Positions 1 through 12,027 of a stretch of DNA of 64,000 nucleotides are shown here, piece by piece. Each line of letters starts with the position of its first letter. Within the stretch, counting starts at the first letter, position 1. The notes beneath the pieces were generated by a model that searched no databases, was not told the origin of the DNA, and saw only the letters and a list, made by a program, of their open reading frames with translations. The stretch is taken from the NCBI RefSeq assembly GCF_024763615.1, contig NC_077224.1, positions 58,352,712-58,416,711 of the forward strand, in the 5' to 3' direction. A program made the translations under genes and the position numbers. Source of the stretch: Phlebotomus papatasi. Taxonomy: Eukaryota; Arthropoda; Insecta; Diptera; Psychodidae.

Positions 1-758
1 TGAAATCTTCACATGTAAGTTTCAATCCTTAATTGGTTTCCAATATCTATACCAATTGTATCGATAAGAAGCGCACAAAATGTTCAATTCACTGACAAAA
101 CTGACAAGTGGCAGCAAAGTGAACTTTTGGAATGACTACTATTGTAATTTTGTGCACATATTTTTAAAAATCACTTTTCTTGTGCAAATATTACCGAAAA
201 AATTGTGAAATTTTTTATTTGACATCGTGAAACTTAAAGTAATTAAACAATAATATAATAATTAATGTTCATGCAGAAAAATTATTTTCTTTATCCATCA
301 ATTGGAAGAGAAGTCGATATTACAAGCATCGCTTGATCGATATTAGAAGCGTTTTGGTAATACCAGCGTCTACGTAGATGTATTTCTCTGCTGGACACAC
401 TTGCGCGCACTTACGACTAAAGTCCACAGACGATCGAGCTCGTACATACCGAAGTCAGTTCATGTCACACTACAAACGGGACTTAGAATTCACTGCCACA
501 AGACATTCACAAAACATAATTTCAACAAAGTTTTCATGCAGGTATTTCCCCTGAAATGCTCGATTAAGCCGTTGAAATTTACTTATGAATTTAGCCACAA
601 CTGACGTACAATTATTATTATTTTGGTAGGAACAAATCGCAAAAACTGACTCGACTGCGAAATGTCTTCTATTTCACAAATAATTGTAATTAGCATTTAT
701 TACACGAAAATGATGATATAAATTTAAAAATAGTATTGTTATCAATAGAATATATGTA
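1..758. other. AT-rich sequence, nothing recognised
   Basis: No gene or clear repeat. The 67-codon frame at 401-604 has no features of a protein. Confidence 0.6.
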
Positions 759-987
759 GAGGAAACTGCCAATGCTATATACGATCCCAAGCTTCGTAAT
801 GACTAATTTTTTCCTATGTTTTTCAATAAATATGATTCATCGCACCCATATTTTAAAAACTAAGGAAAAGTGCCCAGTTTTAGCTGAGATTCTTTACAAT
901 CCTAGATTTTTAAAATATATTATTAGAAATAGAAAAAAATAGTTATTACGAAGCTTGGGATTGTACAAGGCATTAGGTACCTTCCCC
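759..987. mobile_element. GGGGAA-type MITE (229 bp)
   Basis: Inverted ends: GAGGAAACTGCCAATGC at left and GGTACCTTCCCC at right, with inner repeats ATCCCAAGCTTCGTAAT / ATTACGAAGCTTGGGAT. TA flanks both ends (757-758, 988-989). Related in its ends to the elements at 8916, 20060 and 45836. Confidence 0.6.
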
Positions 988-1174
988 TACATTGAAATAA
1001 AAATATTTACATAAAAGCCCTCAAAAGTTCTGTTAATCTGTATTTTTCTGTCTGTATTCTGTTGCAAAGAGCCTTAAGACCCATTTGCAGAGTGCCGAAA
1101 ATACACACGTGCTGATCTTCGAGAATAGTCAACTTGAAAATTTTGGGAATAAAAGATCAGCCCAAACTATTATA

Positions 1175-1376
1175 CGGGCTTCAGACCTAGGTTTAGCCAT
1201 ATGGCTTAACTTCTCTATTTTCTTTTCAATCAAGATGTCTTGGAAAATTATTACTTAAAGTTGAACAACATAGGCAAGTGATCTATTAAATTTTGAAAAA
1301 GCAATAAAACTGATTACAAGTTTGAATTTCTAGATCATCGGGAACTGGTTTAAACCTTTAGGTCTGAATCCGGCCT
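1175..1376. repeat. GGGCTTCAGACCTA-type MITE, copy 1
   Basis: Ends ACGGGCTTCAGACCTAGG and AGGTCTGAATCCGGCC are imperfect inverted repeats. The whole 200 bp recurs in the same orientation at 52599-52799. Confidence 0.6.
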
Positions 1377-4069
1377 TACACACAGGACTTAGGATCAAGG
1401 ATTAGCGTTTTTTATGTAAATTTCAATTAAATTGGCCATATGATAAATCGAAAAGTATCCAAAAACATGCAAAGTGAAGCTTTATGATTTTTCCACTGGC
1501 ACTGATGTCGCTAATCCTTGTAAATTTCACTAGACTTTATGAATTTATAAGCTGAGCTTGACTCTCCTAATTTTGGGCTATGTATCAATACTAATCCTCA
1601 TTTTTCGGTGTGATCCCCAAGCCGATGCCTGTGTTTATTTTGGACTATATGAACCGATTTGGCTATGAACGAGCTTAGCCGTCTCTGGACTTCAGTAGTA
1701 AGTGTATCCAGACAGGATCAATTTGATCCTTTTATTTTTACCAGTGCAATTATAAAACGAAAATCGGGAGAATAGCACATTTTAAGTCACTTTAAAAATT
1801 GCTTTAAAAACCTTGGAATTTTTCTTACCTACTACACTGCTTTAATGACAGGAGGGTAAAAAATTAGGGCTCAGATATAAAAATCATTATTTCTGAGATT
1901 TTAGAGCGAAACATAACTTTATATGGCCGTAAGAAATATTTTATTTTTGGATCACTATTGACACAGTTGTCCTTAAAGGATTAAGGTAACTTATTATTTT
2001 TTAATGTGTGTCTTTCTTGCCCCATCTAGAAATCCATCTAAAAATAGAGAACAATATCCTATTCTGTTTGAACATTGCATTGTTAATAATGACCTGAAGT
2101 GAACAGATACTTTTGATAACATTTTTGTCCACTTTCTATTTTAAAACTCTGTAGGGGAAATCTTTCAGGCTTTGCACATAATCTTCAAACACTTCATATT
2201 TTTCCCATATTCTTTTAATGTATCTTGATTTTATTCAAAAAGTGTAGAATTTAAGACTAGCTATTAAACTATATTGCCACTACGTCAGATTTATTAAAGG
2301 AATATAAGGAAAATTTAATATGAAGTAGTGTATGCGAAGCCTGTAAGATTTCCATTACTTGAAATCTTTGTCAGATTAAATTGAAATTTTACATAGTGGT
2401 GCTTTAAAGTAGTCTTTATTATATCTAGATGACATTCTTAGAATTTTTGGGTTGTGATTGAAGGAAATGGCTTTTTACACCTTGTGAGAAAATGGATATT
2501 TCGTCACTTTTTCTCGTTTAATTTAAATTAGATTTAAATACTAAAAAAAAATCAAACGATATGTAAAATTTGGTCGGTAAAAAATAAATAAAAAATAAAA
2601 TAAATAAAACATTAAGATTTAAGTCAAAGTCATTATTAAGTCAAATGTCAGTATTAAAGACTTCTTATCCTAAGTAAAAGACTATTAATGCGTAAAATTT
2701 TAAAAGTCCTGTCGAATCTCTCTCTTTCTCCCTCACTCTTTCTCTTAAAGGATTGAAGATATTTAATTTACACTACAAAAAGAGATTTTTATCAAATAAT
2801 ACAAATTAGCCCCTACAGGCCAATTAGAAGATTTAACGCTTAAAAAATTATCGAAGAATTTAAGGCTTTGTCAATAAAATACTTAATTCTTTAAGCGGTT
2901 GTAAAATTAAAAACTAAAATTAGGCATATAGAGTGGTGTAACCACTTATCGCCACTTTTAGAAAAAAAGAAATTAATTAAACTTAAACTTTAAAACTTTT
3001 ATTATACAACAACTCAAATTTGAGCATAAGTTACATACACGGAAAAAATATTTCGTAAAATTGATCGTAAATATTTGTGAATTTCTACTAGGGACTTACG
3101 AAATGCTCATATTACCCACTAATAAGTTCATATAAGTTTGTAATTTTTAGCAAACCTTATTCGTATCATCACTTAATTAACATTTTTTTATTCTTTTACA
3201 AACTTTTTTGTACTTTTTTGTTTGCCTGGCTAGAGTCTACAAACAAATAACAAAATTTTACGAACATTTTTCTGTATATTTATGAACATATGAAGAAACC
3301 TTTGTAAAATCACAAAAAATGCTTGTCAAGTGACTATTTTCTTCTGTGCATATACAGTGGCTAAAGATATATCAAACCGATAGTCCTTCTATTTAATGAT
3401 GGATTATTAAAAAAAAACTTTTAATAACAATGCAGGAATAACCAATTTTCGCTATTTACTTCAAAGGCCCAATCTCGATTATTTTGGTGAATCTTATTAA
3501 AAAGTCCAGCATTACTTTTCCCTGCTTATCACATTTTTATTACTTACTTTATATGAAATATTTTTCTTAGTTTTCACTATAAGTCGAAAACTTATTATCG
3601 GGAATAATTCAACGGTATTTTCGTATAACGACGGAATTTCCTCCTGGACAATCTCTACAACATAATCAAAAACGAAAAAAAATGCACGACGCGTTTTCAA
3701 ATAATACCAAAAAACGTGGATGTGGTGGAGACGAGAGTGGCGGGGAAAAAATGAAAAGCATGTTAATGGTCCCAGGGTCGACTTATGGGGGGTTCCCCGA
3801 ATGTCCCAAGTCCCTATCCCTAATCGCTTATGCTCTAGACGTGTTAACGGCTTGACATCATACAATTGGAAACTTCAGATTCCAAAATTCTATCAAAATA
3901 CGACCCCTCGAGGGGGGGGGGTAAGAAGTCCAAATATATATAACTCAAAATCAAGGGATTATATAGTACTCTCTCGGGAATTTTACTGGGTTCGAGCAGT
4001 AAAATTTATGTAGAATTATGTTGCATATGCTACATAGAGAAAATTAAAGAAAACGAAGTGGGTTATCTG
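1377..4069. other. AT-rich intergenic, mostly unassigned
   Basis: No gene seen. At about 3596-3870 there is a diverged piece of the 12028 dispersed family ('ggtcgacttatggggggttcc', 'gcacgacgcgttttcaaa'). At about 3040-3355 the ends 'cacggaaaaaa' / 'cttctgtg' hint at another small element. A G run lies at 3912-3920. Confidence 0.5.
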
Positions 4070-4320
4070 CACTGAGAAAAAAGAGGGTGCGATTAACTTT
4101 TTTTCCTCATAACTTTAACACTTTTTAGGTGTAAAAATATATCAACATTTTTTAATGTTAGATTTTCATCTTATTAAGGGTAAAATTAACATGAAAAAGG
4201 GTAACTTTAACCCCCAATAACCTAAAAAGGGTAATATTTACACCGATTTTGAATCAATACTGCAGGGTAAAATTAACATATCCGGAATGCTAATTTAACT
4301 TTTTCGGATTTCTCTCAGTG
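4070..4320 (+). mobile_element. CACTGAGA-type MITE, copy 1 (251 bp)
   Basis: Starts CACTGAGAAAAAAGAGGG and ends TTTCTCTCAGTG. Contains GGGTAAAATTAACATGAAAA and TACACCGATTTT. Three other copies share long stretches, at 7420, 32537 and 50865. It has no coding capacity. Confidence 0.7.
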
Positions 4321-6518
4321 TAGTAAAGATATAAGTAATTGTTAATCAATGTGTTCTTGCCCAAAAGATATTTGTATTACATCCAGTGATCTTCATACAT
4401 ATTTCTTAACGAAATAAAATATTAGACCTATGTGATAATTTTACATGTCTGGAAATCTAGCACACGAAAATTGCCAACTTCTTCCATAAAATAAATATGT
4501 TAATAAAATAAATAATCTATATCTATAGCATAAATTTTTATCACTTTGAGTCAATTTAGTTAATTAAATAGAGACACATACCACATTCTCGGTTACAAAA
4601 GTCTTGTGGAATTTTATTCATTCTTTTGTTGATGGAAAAAATCTTATATTTGAACTATATTTTTCATACTTATTAATACATAGAAGTCCAACGAGTCCAA
4701 CCAAACTTTTCCTGTAAGATGAGAAATTAATTTGCCTGCTGGAATTTCCAATATTTCATACGAACTGTACATTTCCTGAACGAAATGTATTAACCACAGA
4801 TATTAGAAATTATAGAAATACAGGATATGATCAACAAAATAAAATATTTTGGTTAGTAAATAACACAAATTGGGTGAAATTTAATTAAATTCATGCAATA
4901 GATGCTAATCTGACGATTGTGTAACAGACTATTTATAATATAATTTTAATCTTTCACCTTGCCAAAAATTCTACATCAATATTGTTCAATTTAAACCATT
5001 TACGGATTATTTTATTTTCACTATTTGGAGTTGTTTGAACTAATTAATAAAATAAATTATTTGCAGGAGACAACTTGAAATTATATAATGGGCAAATTAA
5101 AAAAAAACGATTATATATTCGGAATTTTTGTGTAAATTCCTTGCTGAAAAAAAAACACACATTTCATTCAGGTAAAATGTATGCATAAACCTGCGACTAT
5201 TTTGGATTAATTACTGCATAAATTTACATTCCAAGCATTCTTCCGTAAAACCTGTCTTTGCATAGATATTTTCTAATTTGCACAATTTGCATCAAAGTAC
5301 AGTTTGTGAACTCCCATCGGAAAATTATTTAAAATGCGAAATTACCTTTAGTTAATTTTGTTTAATTTTAATCTCAAAAAATTTTAATCAACCTTTTCAT
5401 GTTGAAAATTTGTTCTTTCTACTGTTGAGGTTCAATATCCTATGGAATTCAGCAGTATGGCAGTCAACTGACATTGATTTTCCTTTAAAAGCTTATATTA
5501 TTTTAATCAAATTTTATTTTAATTAAATTTTGAGATACTCCAAATTTTCAGGACAAAGATGTCTCGCCAATTCGTCAATCGATCTTTTGTTTGTTATGTA
5601 CAACGCACAATCTCATAAATTTGCTTGTAAATCATCAACATTTCCTGAATTTTATGTACCTATCGTCGCATTTCTGTCGACATAGCATTATACTGAACTG
5701 TGAAATATCTTATTTACCAAACAATAAACATGCAAACAAATGTGGGTAGAGATACAAAAATCTCTCTCCAGACATCGCGAAATTCAACAAAAAGCTTCAG
5801 AAGAGATACTGAAAGATACTAAACTTGTTTATGTCCTTACAATTTTCAATAACTTCTTGGGCGGAAAGAAGTACATAGGTGTGGGTGGTAATACAATTCA
5901 AGAACTACAGCACAATTCATGTAATACAATATCTTAGCAATTCCTCTAGCAATTTAAGGTGGGAATTTAAACTTGTCGTCAAAGAAATTGAACCGTTCAG
6001 ATTTTCTATGTCACGTGTTTCAAGTTTATTTAGGAATTATTTATTTAAATAAATTGAACATCCTAAAATTCAAATAGCAAGAGCGGAAATATATGAAAAA
6101 TCGTCTTAATGCTAAGATTCTGGTTTGTTTGATCTTACTTTAAAAGATTTTCACTTTTCCCAAATTTTTAAAACCCTTTAAGATTCTCTTCTCCGAATTT
6201 TCTACGTAATTTCCGATTTGGTGGCTTAAATAAAGCTTAAAGACTCTGATAAGAAGCACATCATTTGGAAAGGCTTTGGTATTTATCCTTTTATTCTCCT
6301 TCAAATAGCACTATAATAAATCATCAAATAAGAAAAGAAGTCATAAGTGCTTATTGATTATTCTATTTCCAATTAAGTGTATTCATATCACTGGGTTGGG
6401 TATTAGAAATGTAATTTTCTCTCATAACAAATGATGAGCTCCGTTCTAATCAGGCAGGAAAAAGATTTAGATAAAGCAAAACTCTCACGACAAGATGAAA
6501 ATAATTCTCGTCATCGAG
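4321..6518. other. AT-rich intergenic, nothing recognised
   Basis: No gene-like frame, RNA gene or clear repeat was seen between the CACTGAGA MITE and the SINE. Confidence 0.5.
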
Positions 6519-6533
6519 CTACTATAAATAGTA

Positions 6534-6987
6534 AGATAAGATAAGATTTTGCCAGGGGTCAGTTCTCCATTTCGGATATTCCGATGCATCCAGGCCACCA
6601 ATTGGGCCCCTTATGCTTCCCCACTCCTATTCCATCTTATCCCCCGATACGGGTAGCCGCTCTATATCACAGCTCTGTGAGCAGTCAGTGCCGTTACTAT
6701 GTCACAGCATCCCTTCTCGGTGTGTGTTTGGGATCAGTGACAGCGAATATTTGTATCGATTGAAGTACCACTTTCACATCGAAACTCGTTCTCGTACCAG
6801 CCTCTATTGTTTAGGCGGTTCACTTTTTTTTCAATATGCACCATTGACATTACTATTCATTCATTCACTGGACGAATTCAAAGCCGATGTGGCATGAGAA
6901 ATCTTTTTCTGCTGCTGCTCAGCTTTGAACCCCAGACCTCGCAGTCATAGAGCTACTACTACTCTATCCACTGACCCACTCGAGGCC
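6534..6987 (-). mobile_element. tRNA-derived SINE with 15-bp target duplication
   Basis: Read on the minus strand from 6987, the element begins GGGCCTCGAGTGGGTC. It has an A-box-like stretch (GTCAGTGGATAGAGTAG), a B-box-like GGGGTTCAAAGCTG, an unrelated body, and a 3' tail of ATCTT repeats at 6534-6550. It is flanked by a perfect direct repeat CTACTATAAATAGTA (6519-6533 and 6988-7002), the target-site duplication. The internal 94-codon open frame on the plus strand is not a gene. Confidence 0.8.
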
Positions 6988-7002
6988 CTACTATAAATAG
7001 TA

Positions 7003-7419
7003 TATAGGAATAATACTGTCAGGTAAAACAAATATAGCCTTATGTATAAGATCTTTCAATCTAATGAAGTCGGCAAAATTGTATTAAAAATAATATTGCA
7101 AAAAATGGCGTTCAAATTAATCACAACGTAATCATATGTTTGATTTTTGGAATTCTTATTTTTTTTTTAATTGAGAAATAAAACCAGTTCTGTATGAAAT
7201 TGTGAAAGAAGGATAAGTTTGAAATTACCAAACCACTCATATCATTCTTTGAAGATGTTGTTTATTTAGCTTTTGCAAATTTCATTTAAATCTCAAAGGT
7301 TTAATATATCAAAATTAATATTTTGATTTGATTAACACAAAGTCCAGAGAACTTTGTAAACACTGCACTGGTGTAAATGTAATCACGAAAGACAACAAAG
7401 TTTTATTAACTTTTTAAAG
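7003..7419. other. AT-rich spacer, nothing recognised
   Basis: Between the SINE duplication and the next MITE; no feature seen. Confidence 0.5.
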
Positions 7420-7644
7420 ATTAACTTTTCTTCCACATAACTTTAACACTTTTTAGATGTAATAATATATCAACATTTTTTAATGTTAATTTTACGTCTT
7501 TTTAAGGGTAAAAATAACATGAAAAAGGGTAGCTTCAACACCCAATACACCTAAAAAGGGTAATATTTACACCGATTTTGGATCAATACTGCAGGGTAAA
7601 ATTAACATTTCCGGAATTTTAACTTTTTCGGATTTCTCTCAGTG
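7420..7644 (+). mobile_element. CACTGAGA-type MITE, copy 2 (left end lost)
   Basis: Matches copy 1 from ATTAACTTTTCTTCC onward through TGCAGGGTAAAATTAACAT to TTTCTCTCAGTG. The left CACTGAGA end is replaced by unrelated sequence. Confidence 0.65.
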
Positions 7645-7727
7645 TAGGAATTGTTTTACAAAAATCATTTTATCTGCCACAAAATCTGCATAATATTTCT
7701 CCCAGCATCTAAAACAGAATCAACTAA

Positions 7728-8116
7728 GGGCAGAATCACATTGACAATAAAATGCTTGCCGTAGCCTAACCGTATTTCGTTAATTTACGCATTTTCATTG
7801 CAATTCTTACGTAAATTCTTGATTAACCTTATCTCAAACTCGGTGGAACTAGGTGAAAATAATATAAAAAATTGAAGAAATAAACCGAAAATTCGATAAA
7901 CTGTGAACAAAAGATCTGTAAGAGAAATTAATCGTACAGTTCATCGTTTATCGCATTTTCGTTTTATTTCTTCAATTTTCTTATATTATTTTCACCTAGT
8001 TTCAACGAGTATAAGATAAGGTAATACAGTAATGAAGAATTTATGTAAGAATTGCAATAAAAATGCGTAAATTAACGAAATACGGTGAGCATTTTACCGT
8101 CAATGTGATTCTGCCC
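7728..8116. mobile_element. Harbinger-like palindromic MITE (389 bp)
   Basis: Tips GGGCAGAATCACATTGAC and its exact complement at the right end, flanked by TAA (7725-7727, 8117-8119). The arms continue as inverted repeats for about 170 bp (TTTCGTTAATTTACGCATTTT, AATTCTTACGTAAATTCTT, TTTTCACCTAGT). GGG tips with a TAA/TTA duplication point to PIF/Harbinger. Confidence 0.78.
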
Positions 8117-8419
8117 TAACACAATCTTTTGAAACTAATGTCCTAGACAGAATTACGGCTTAATCTGAGCGACAGGTTAATAAGCAACTGATGGGAATGT
8201 AGCAAATCATTATTTTTGCCCATTGCCATTTAACACAGTAGTTCTTAGTTATGTTCTATTTTTTTATTATTGAGGAAGTAGATGACATAAAAATCGTTTC
8301 ATCACTAACGGTTTGATGACCGAATTTCTCTGTAATTCAGGTGATACTTCGAATTTGAGAAATTTGATGTATTTATTTCTTATATTTGGTTTGACTAATC
8401 GATCTTGATTTGAACTTAG

Positions 8420-8864
8420 CATAACCGTACCAAATTTCGGCCAGCTTGCAATTTCGGCCACTTTTTTTATGCCTCAAATTTTCATGCAGTTTTTTCCCAT
8501 ACTCTGTAGATTGTACAACGCAAAAAATGTCGCTTTCACGAACAAGCTGACGTAAAAAACTGAAAAGGCTTTGTAAGGATTCCGCAGAAGGGCAAGGAAC
8601 TTTTAGAATAAAAGTGGCCGAAATAGTACCTAATCTATTTTTCATTTATCTATAAATGATTTTACAATAAATAAAACATTCTAAAATGTATTAAGAATGA
8701 TTTTAGAGAAAAGGAAGAGGACAAACTATCTATTACAAGGTTCCAAACAACACTCCTGAAAAAAAGTAACAAACAAATTCAGTTTGTTTTAAAAATATTA
8801 CATTTCAAATTTAAGACTTTGGTGATTACATGCAACTATGCCGAAATTTGGTACAATTACCCTG
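8420..8864 (-). repeat. CCAAATTTCGGCC-type element, copy 1
   Basis: Left ACCGTACCAAATTTCGGCC and right GCCGAAATTTGGTACAAT are inverted repeats. The interior matches the 41124 copy in reverse (aaggttccaa.caacactcct, aatattacatttcaaa, gcaactatgccgaaatt). Confidence 0.55.
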
Positions 8865-8915
8865 AATGCCCTAAATGAACAATTTTAAATTAAAAAAAAA
8901 AAATGAAATATTATA

Positions 8916-9396
8916 GGGGAAAGCGCGCTACCCAAAAAGCAAAATAGCTGCCTTATAGAACCATGTATTAAACAAGTCTTTTAGTGCACTTTTAAAAGAC
9001 TTAAAGTGAGAATTTTCTGTTGAAATTCCTATAGAAGCTCTTAAGATCCTTAAGAGTGCGCCACTTGACCTATAGTAATCTCTGTGATGGAACTAGGAGC
9101 GTTATAAGCAAATAAAAAGATTTTTGGTTCTATAGTGCCTTACTTAAGGAATTCTACAAGACTATATTAAGAAAAAATTGCTTCTTGGGTACCTTCGAAC
9201 GACTCAAGCTTCGGACAATTCATTTTTTTTCTCTACATTTCTTATGGATTTCGCCCATAAATCTTTTCTAAAAAATTGAGGCATTGTACTAGTTATTAAA
9301 ATATATAATATTATAATGAACCAAATTAATTTATAACACATTGAAAAAAAATATTTGTGCGAAGCATAAATCGATCGAATGTAGCGCACTTTGCCC
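8916..9396. mobile_element. GGGGAAAGCGCGCTAC-type element (about 480 bp)
   Basis: Left end GGGGAAAGCGCGCTAC, right end GTAGCGCACTTTGCCC, TA on both flanks. It has no coding capacity. The interior (tcgaacgactcaagcttcgg) resembles the 45836 copy. Confidence 0.65.
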
Positions 9397-9706
9397 TACT
9401 ATTTCTAAAATTTTCGCATTACATTTTACCTAAGCTTTTTCTTAAATCTACAAAAAGTATTACGAGTAACGACCCTACATCAGTAGGTAAATTTTAATTA
9501 TGTATTCAAATAATATTCTATTTTCACTGCCTCCTAATTTATCTTTTTTCTCCGCTAAACGTTTTTTTTGTTAGTTCCGAAAAGGAAATTGCTCCTTTTC
9601 ACCCTCAAAGAGGATTTTAATGACATCTGGAGGATATCATTTCGTCTAAACCCAAAGCTATATGGAGATTTTGCCTGGAGATACCATAGATTGCCTTTCC
9701 TTTGAT

Positions 9707-10304
9707 TCATATCAATTTCTCTAGAGGACTTTCCGGCTCAGTTTCTGTTGTCCACCATTCAAAAGCACCATCCATCTTCTGGCCAAAAAAAGCGGTTAAA
9801 CAGAATTTCCTAAGTACATTAATTGCTTCCTCGCATTTTTTCTCTCTCATTAAGAGTTCGTTTTGTGGTGTTTTCTTGTCTTTCATCAATCCAGGGAAAG
9901 TGAAAACACGCAAAGAAGGTATACGCAATTTTCTCAATTTTTTATCTATTTTTAAGAGGTTTATGGTGTCCCACATATTATCCGATAGTCGCTTCTCCTT
10001 GTCTTTTATACATTTTGTTGACCATCGCATAAAAATTCGGCAACATGGTGTAATAATTTGTTAATTTGTGTATCGTGATGCGTAGTGTTGTCGTCTTTAT
10101 TTACCCACAACATCCTCTGGGCATCTGTATGGATCTCTTTCTTCTCAGCACCAGAACTGTTGGAACCATGACAACATTTTTACTAACGGCGCCAAGGTTT
10201 CCGGTCAAGAGTGTTAATACAAATTGGTGGCGGATTTTTTCGCTTGTTGGACGTACTTGAGGGAGGTGAATTGGCGTCCTCTCTTCGCAACACAAACAAT
10301 AATT
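9707..10304 (-). pseudogene. Decayed coding sequence, family unknown
   Basis: On the minus strand several adjoining frames have protein-like composition but are broken. From 10304: MELLFVLRREDANSPPSSTS and NKRKNPPPICINTLDRKPW, then two stops, then in the same frame HGSNSSGAEKKEIHTDAQRM and LWVNKDDNTTHHDTQINKL, to AEFLCDG. After a frameshift it goes on as STKCIKDKEKRLSDNMWDT ... LRIPSLRVFTFPGLMKDKK ... EAINVLRKFCLTAFFGQK to 9707. I recognise no family. A dead retrocopy or transposon-borne gene is possible. The overlapping plus-strand frame (9702-10064) looks like its shadow. Confidence 0.35.
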
Positions 10305-10352
10305 CCATCGATAAATTCTCTTTGCTATTCCGATAATGTGTGGGAGCTTCAA

Positions 10353-12027
10353 GTGCTCAAAGACGAGTGGTAGATGACAAACATTTCATTTTTCTAACAT
10401 CCATTTCTGCTGTTTATATTTCTCCTACATCTTTAGCATTATGTAAACTTTGAAGTTGTCCAATTGGACATACCCATCAGTCATGTCTTCATCTTCAAAT
10501 TTTCTTATTCAGCAAATAAATGAGCCAGGAAATACTTAAATTCGATAAGGGACGGTCTAATGGAATTCAATCAAATTTATGAGTTTTGTCTAAAATGCTT
10601 TGGCATGCAAAACACATTTCGATTTCTGAAAAACGACGCATGACTAAAGATAAAAGCAAGAGAAAAAGGGAAAGAAATTTTATTTATAAAGTTTCTCAAG
10701 TATATTTATGAAATTTTTCCCACAAGGCACAGTATCATTTCAACTGTGAAATTATTTATATAGGTAAACCACTGAGGTTTCATTCAAAGCCCCCAACATT
10801 TTATCCATTTTTATTATCAGACTTTCGAAAGGGTTTTTGGGTATAGGTCAAAATATATTGACGTGTACTTTTTGAGAAAAAATCACACTATAACGCCTTA
10901 ACAACATAATCGATCCTAATATCCAAGGTATCGGGAAGTTACGTCTCAATGTCAAGAATGACATGAGCCATATATCTTTTTAAAATGGACAGATAAACAA
11001 CATAAGCTTGTGTTTTTCTAGTTTTTTTTTATTTCTGCTAATTAGTTGCTATCTTGGTATATGTAAGGTACTGATAAAGACTCCTTAAAATTTATAATAT
11101 GTAACCTCGATAAAATTGTATCGGCGCGATTCTTTACCCTTAACCCATTCCTTACCATGGTATTACACATCATACGTAAATTGAGTGACTTTAGATGATT
11201 TATTCCTGGACAATTGTTATCCGAATTGCTGTTGGGAATGGATTTTTAGTAATTTTAGTTTTTCAATTACTTTGGAAAAATAGTCCGACAGAGGTGAAAA
11301 TACATTTTGTTGTTCTTTTCTCGGTTCGCGTGAAGTCATGCAAAAATGTTGCTCAAAATGGCGAACGGAAAATTCGACATCCCGTCGAATTTGTTAAAAT
11401 TAGCCTTCATCCTCTTTTCTGATTTGAATTCTAGTTGCCAATTTGTTTTCTTGGATAGTTACTCTGTATAAATCAATAGAGCCTGTAATGAATTAATGTA
11501 AAGAATTTAAATTCATCGACCGTTAAGATGTGTGTTTGACAGCGGCTCCCCGCGCCCCCATAAACATTCTTTCTTTTCAAAAAAAATCATCTATTAATCT
11601 GTATGAAACTAATAAAAAATATGATTATTTTATCTCAAGTATTTCTAGTACATTGACTGAATGGGTTAAATTTCAGCTTTCAGTCGAATTTGTACGCGTT
11701 TCGATGTGCATACGCTTTTAGGTTACACGTAAAAAAATCTCAATAATTTTAGAGGGGGACACTTAAATTGTGGGGCTACATTTATTTATACGATTTTTTC
11801 GCATAAATATTTCTACAGAAAATTGGGCTTTAACATACATATTGTAATTCTGACAGACAGAAGAAGTGTGAATATAAATTAAATTATGGTAAGGTTTTCT
11901 TTAAAAATATGCGAAAAAATCTTTTGACTTTTATCAATGTAGCCCTAACTCAAAGTTATTCGAACTTATCTAAGCTTAAATAAATTTTTCTATTCTTAAT
12001 AATTTGAATTTGAATACAAAAGAGATG
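10353..12027. other. AT-rich intergenic, nothing recognised
   Basis: Short frames at 11195-11422 and 11530-11721 have no protein-like features. No repeats were matched elsewhere in the window. Confidence 0.5.

Noticed and set aside
3720..4013. 97-codon ORF with overlapping opposite-strand ORF
   Set aside because: Falls in a diverged dispersed repeat also seen at 12.4 and 47.7 kb; no protein-like pattern.
6613..6897. 94-codon ORF
   Set aside because: It lies entirely inside the SINE at 6534-6987, on the opposite strand to the element.
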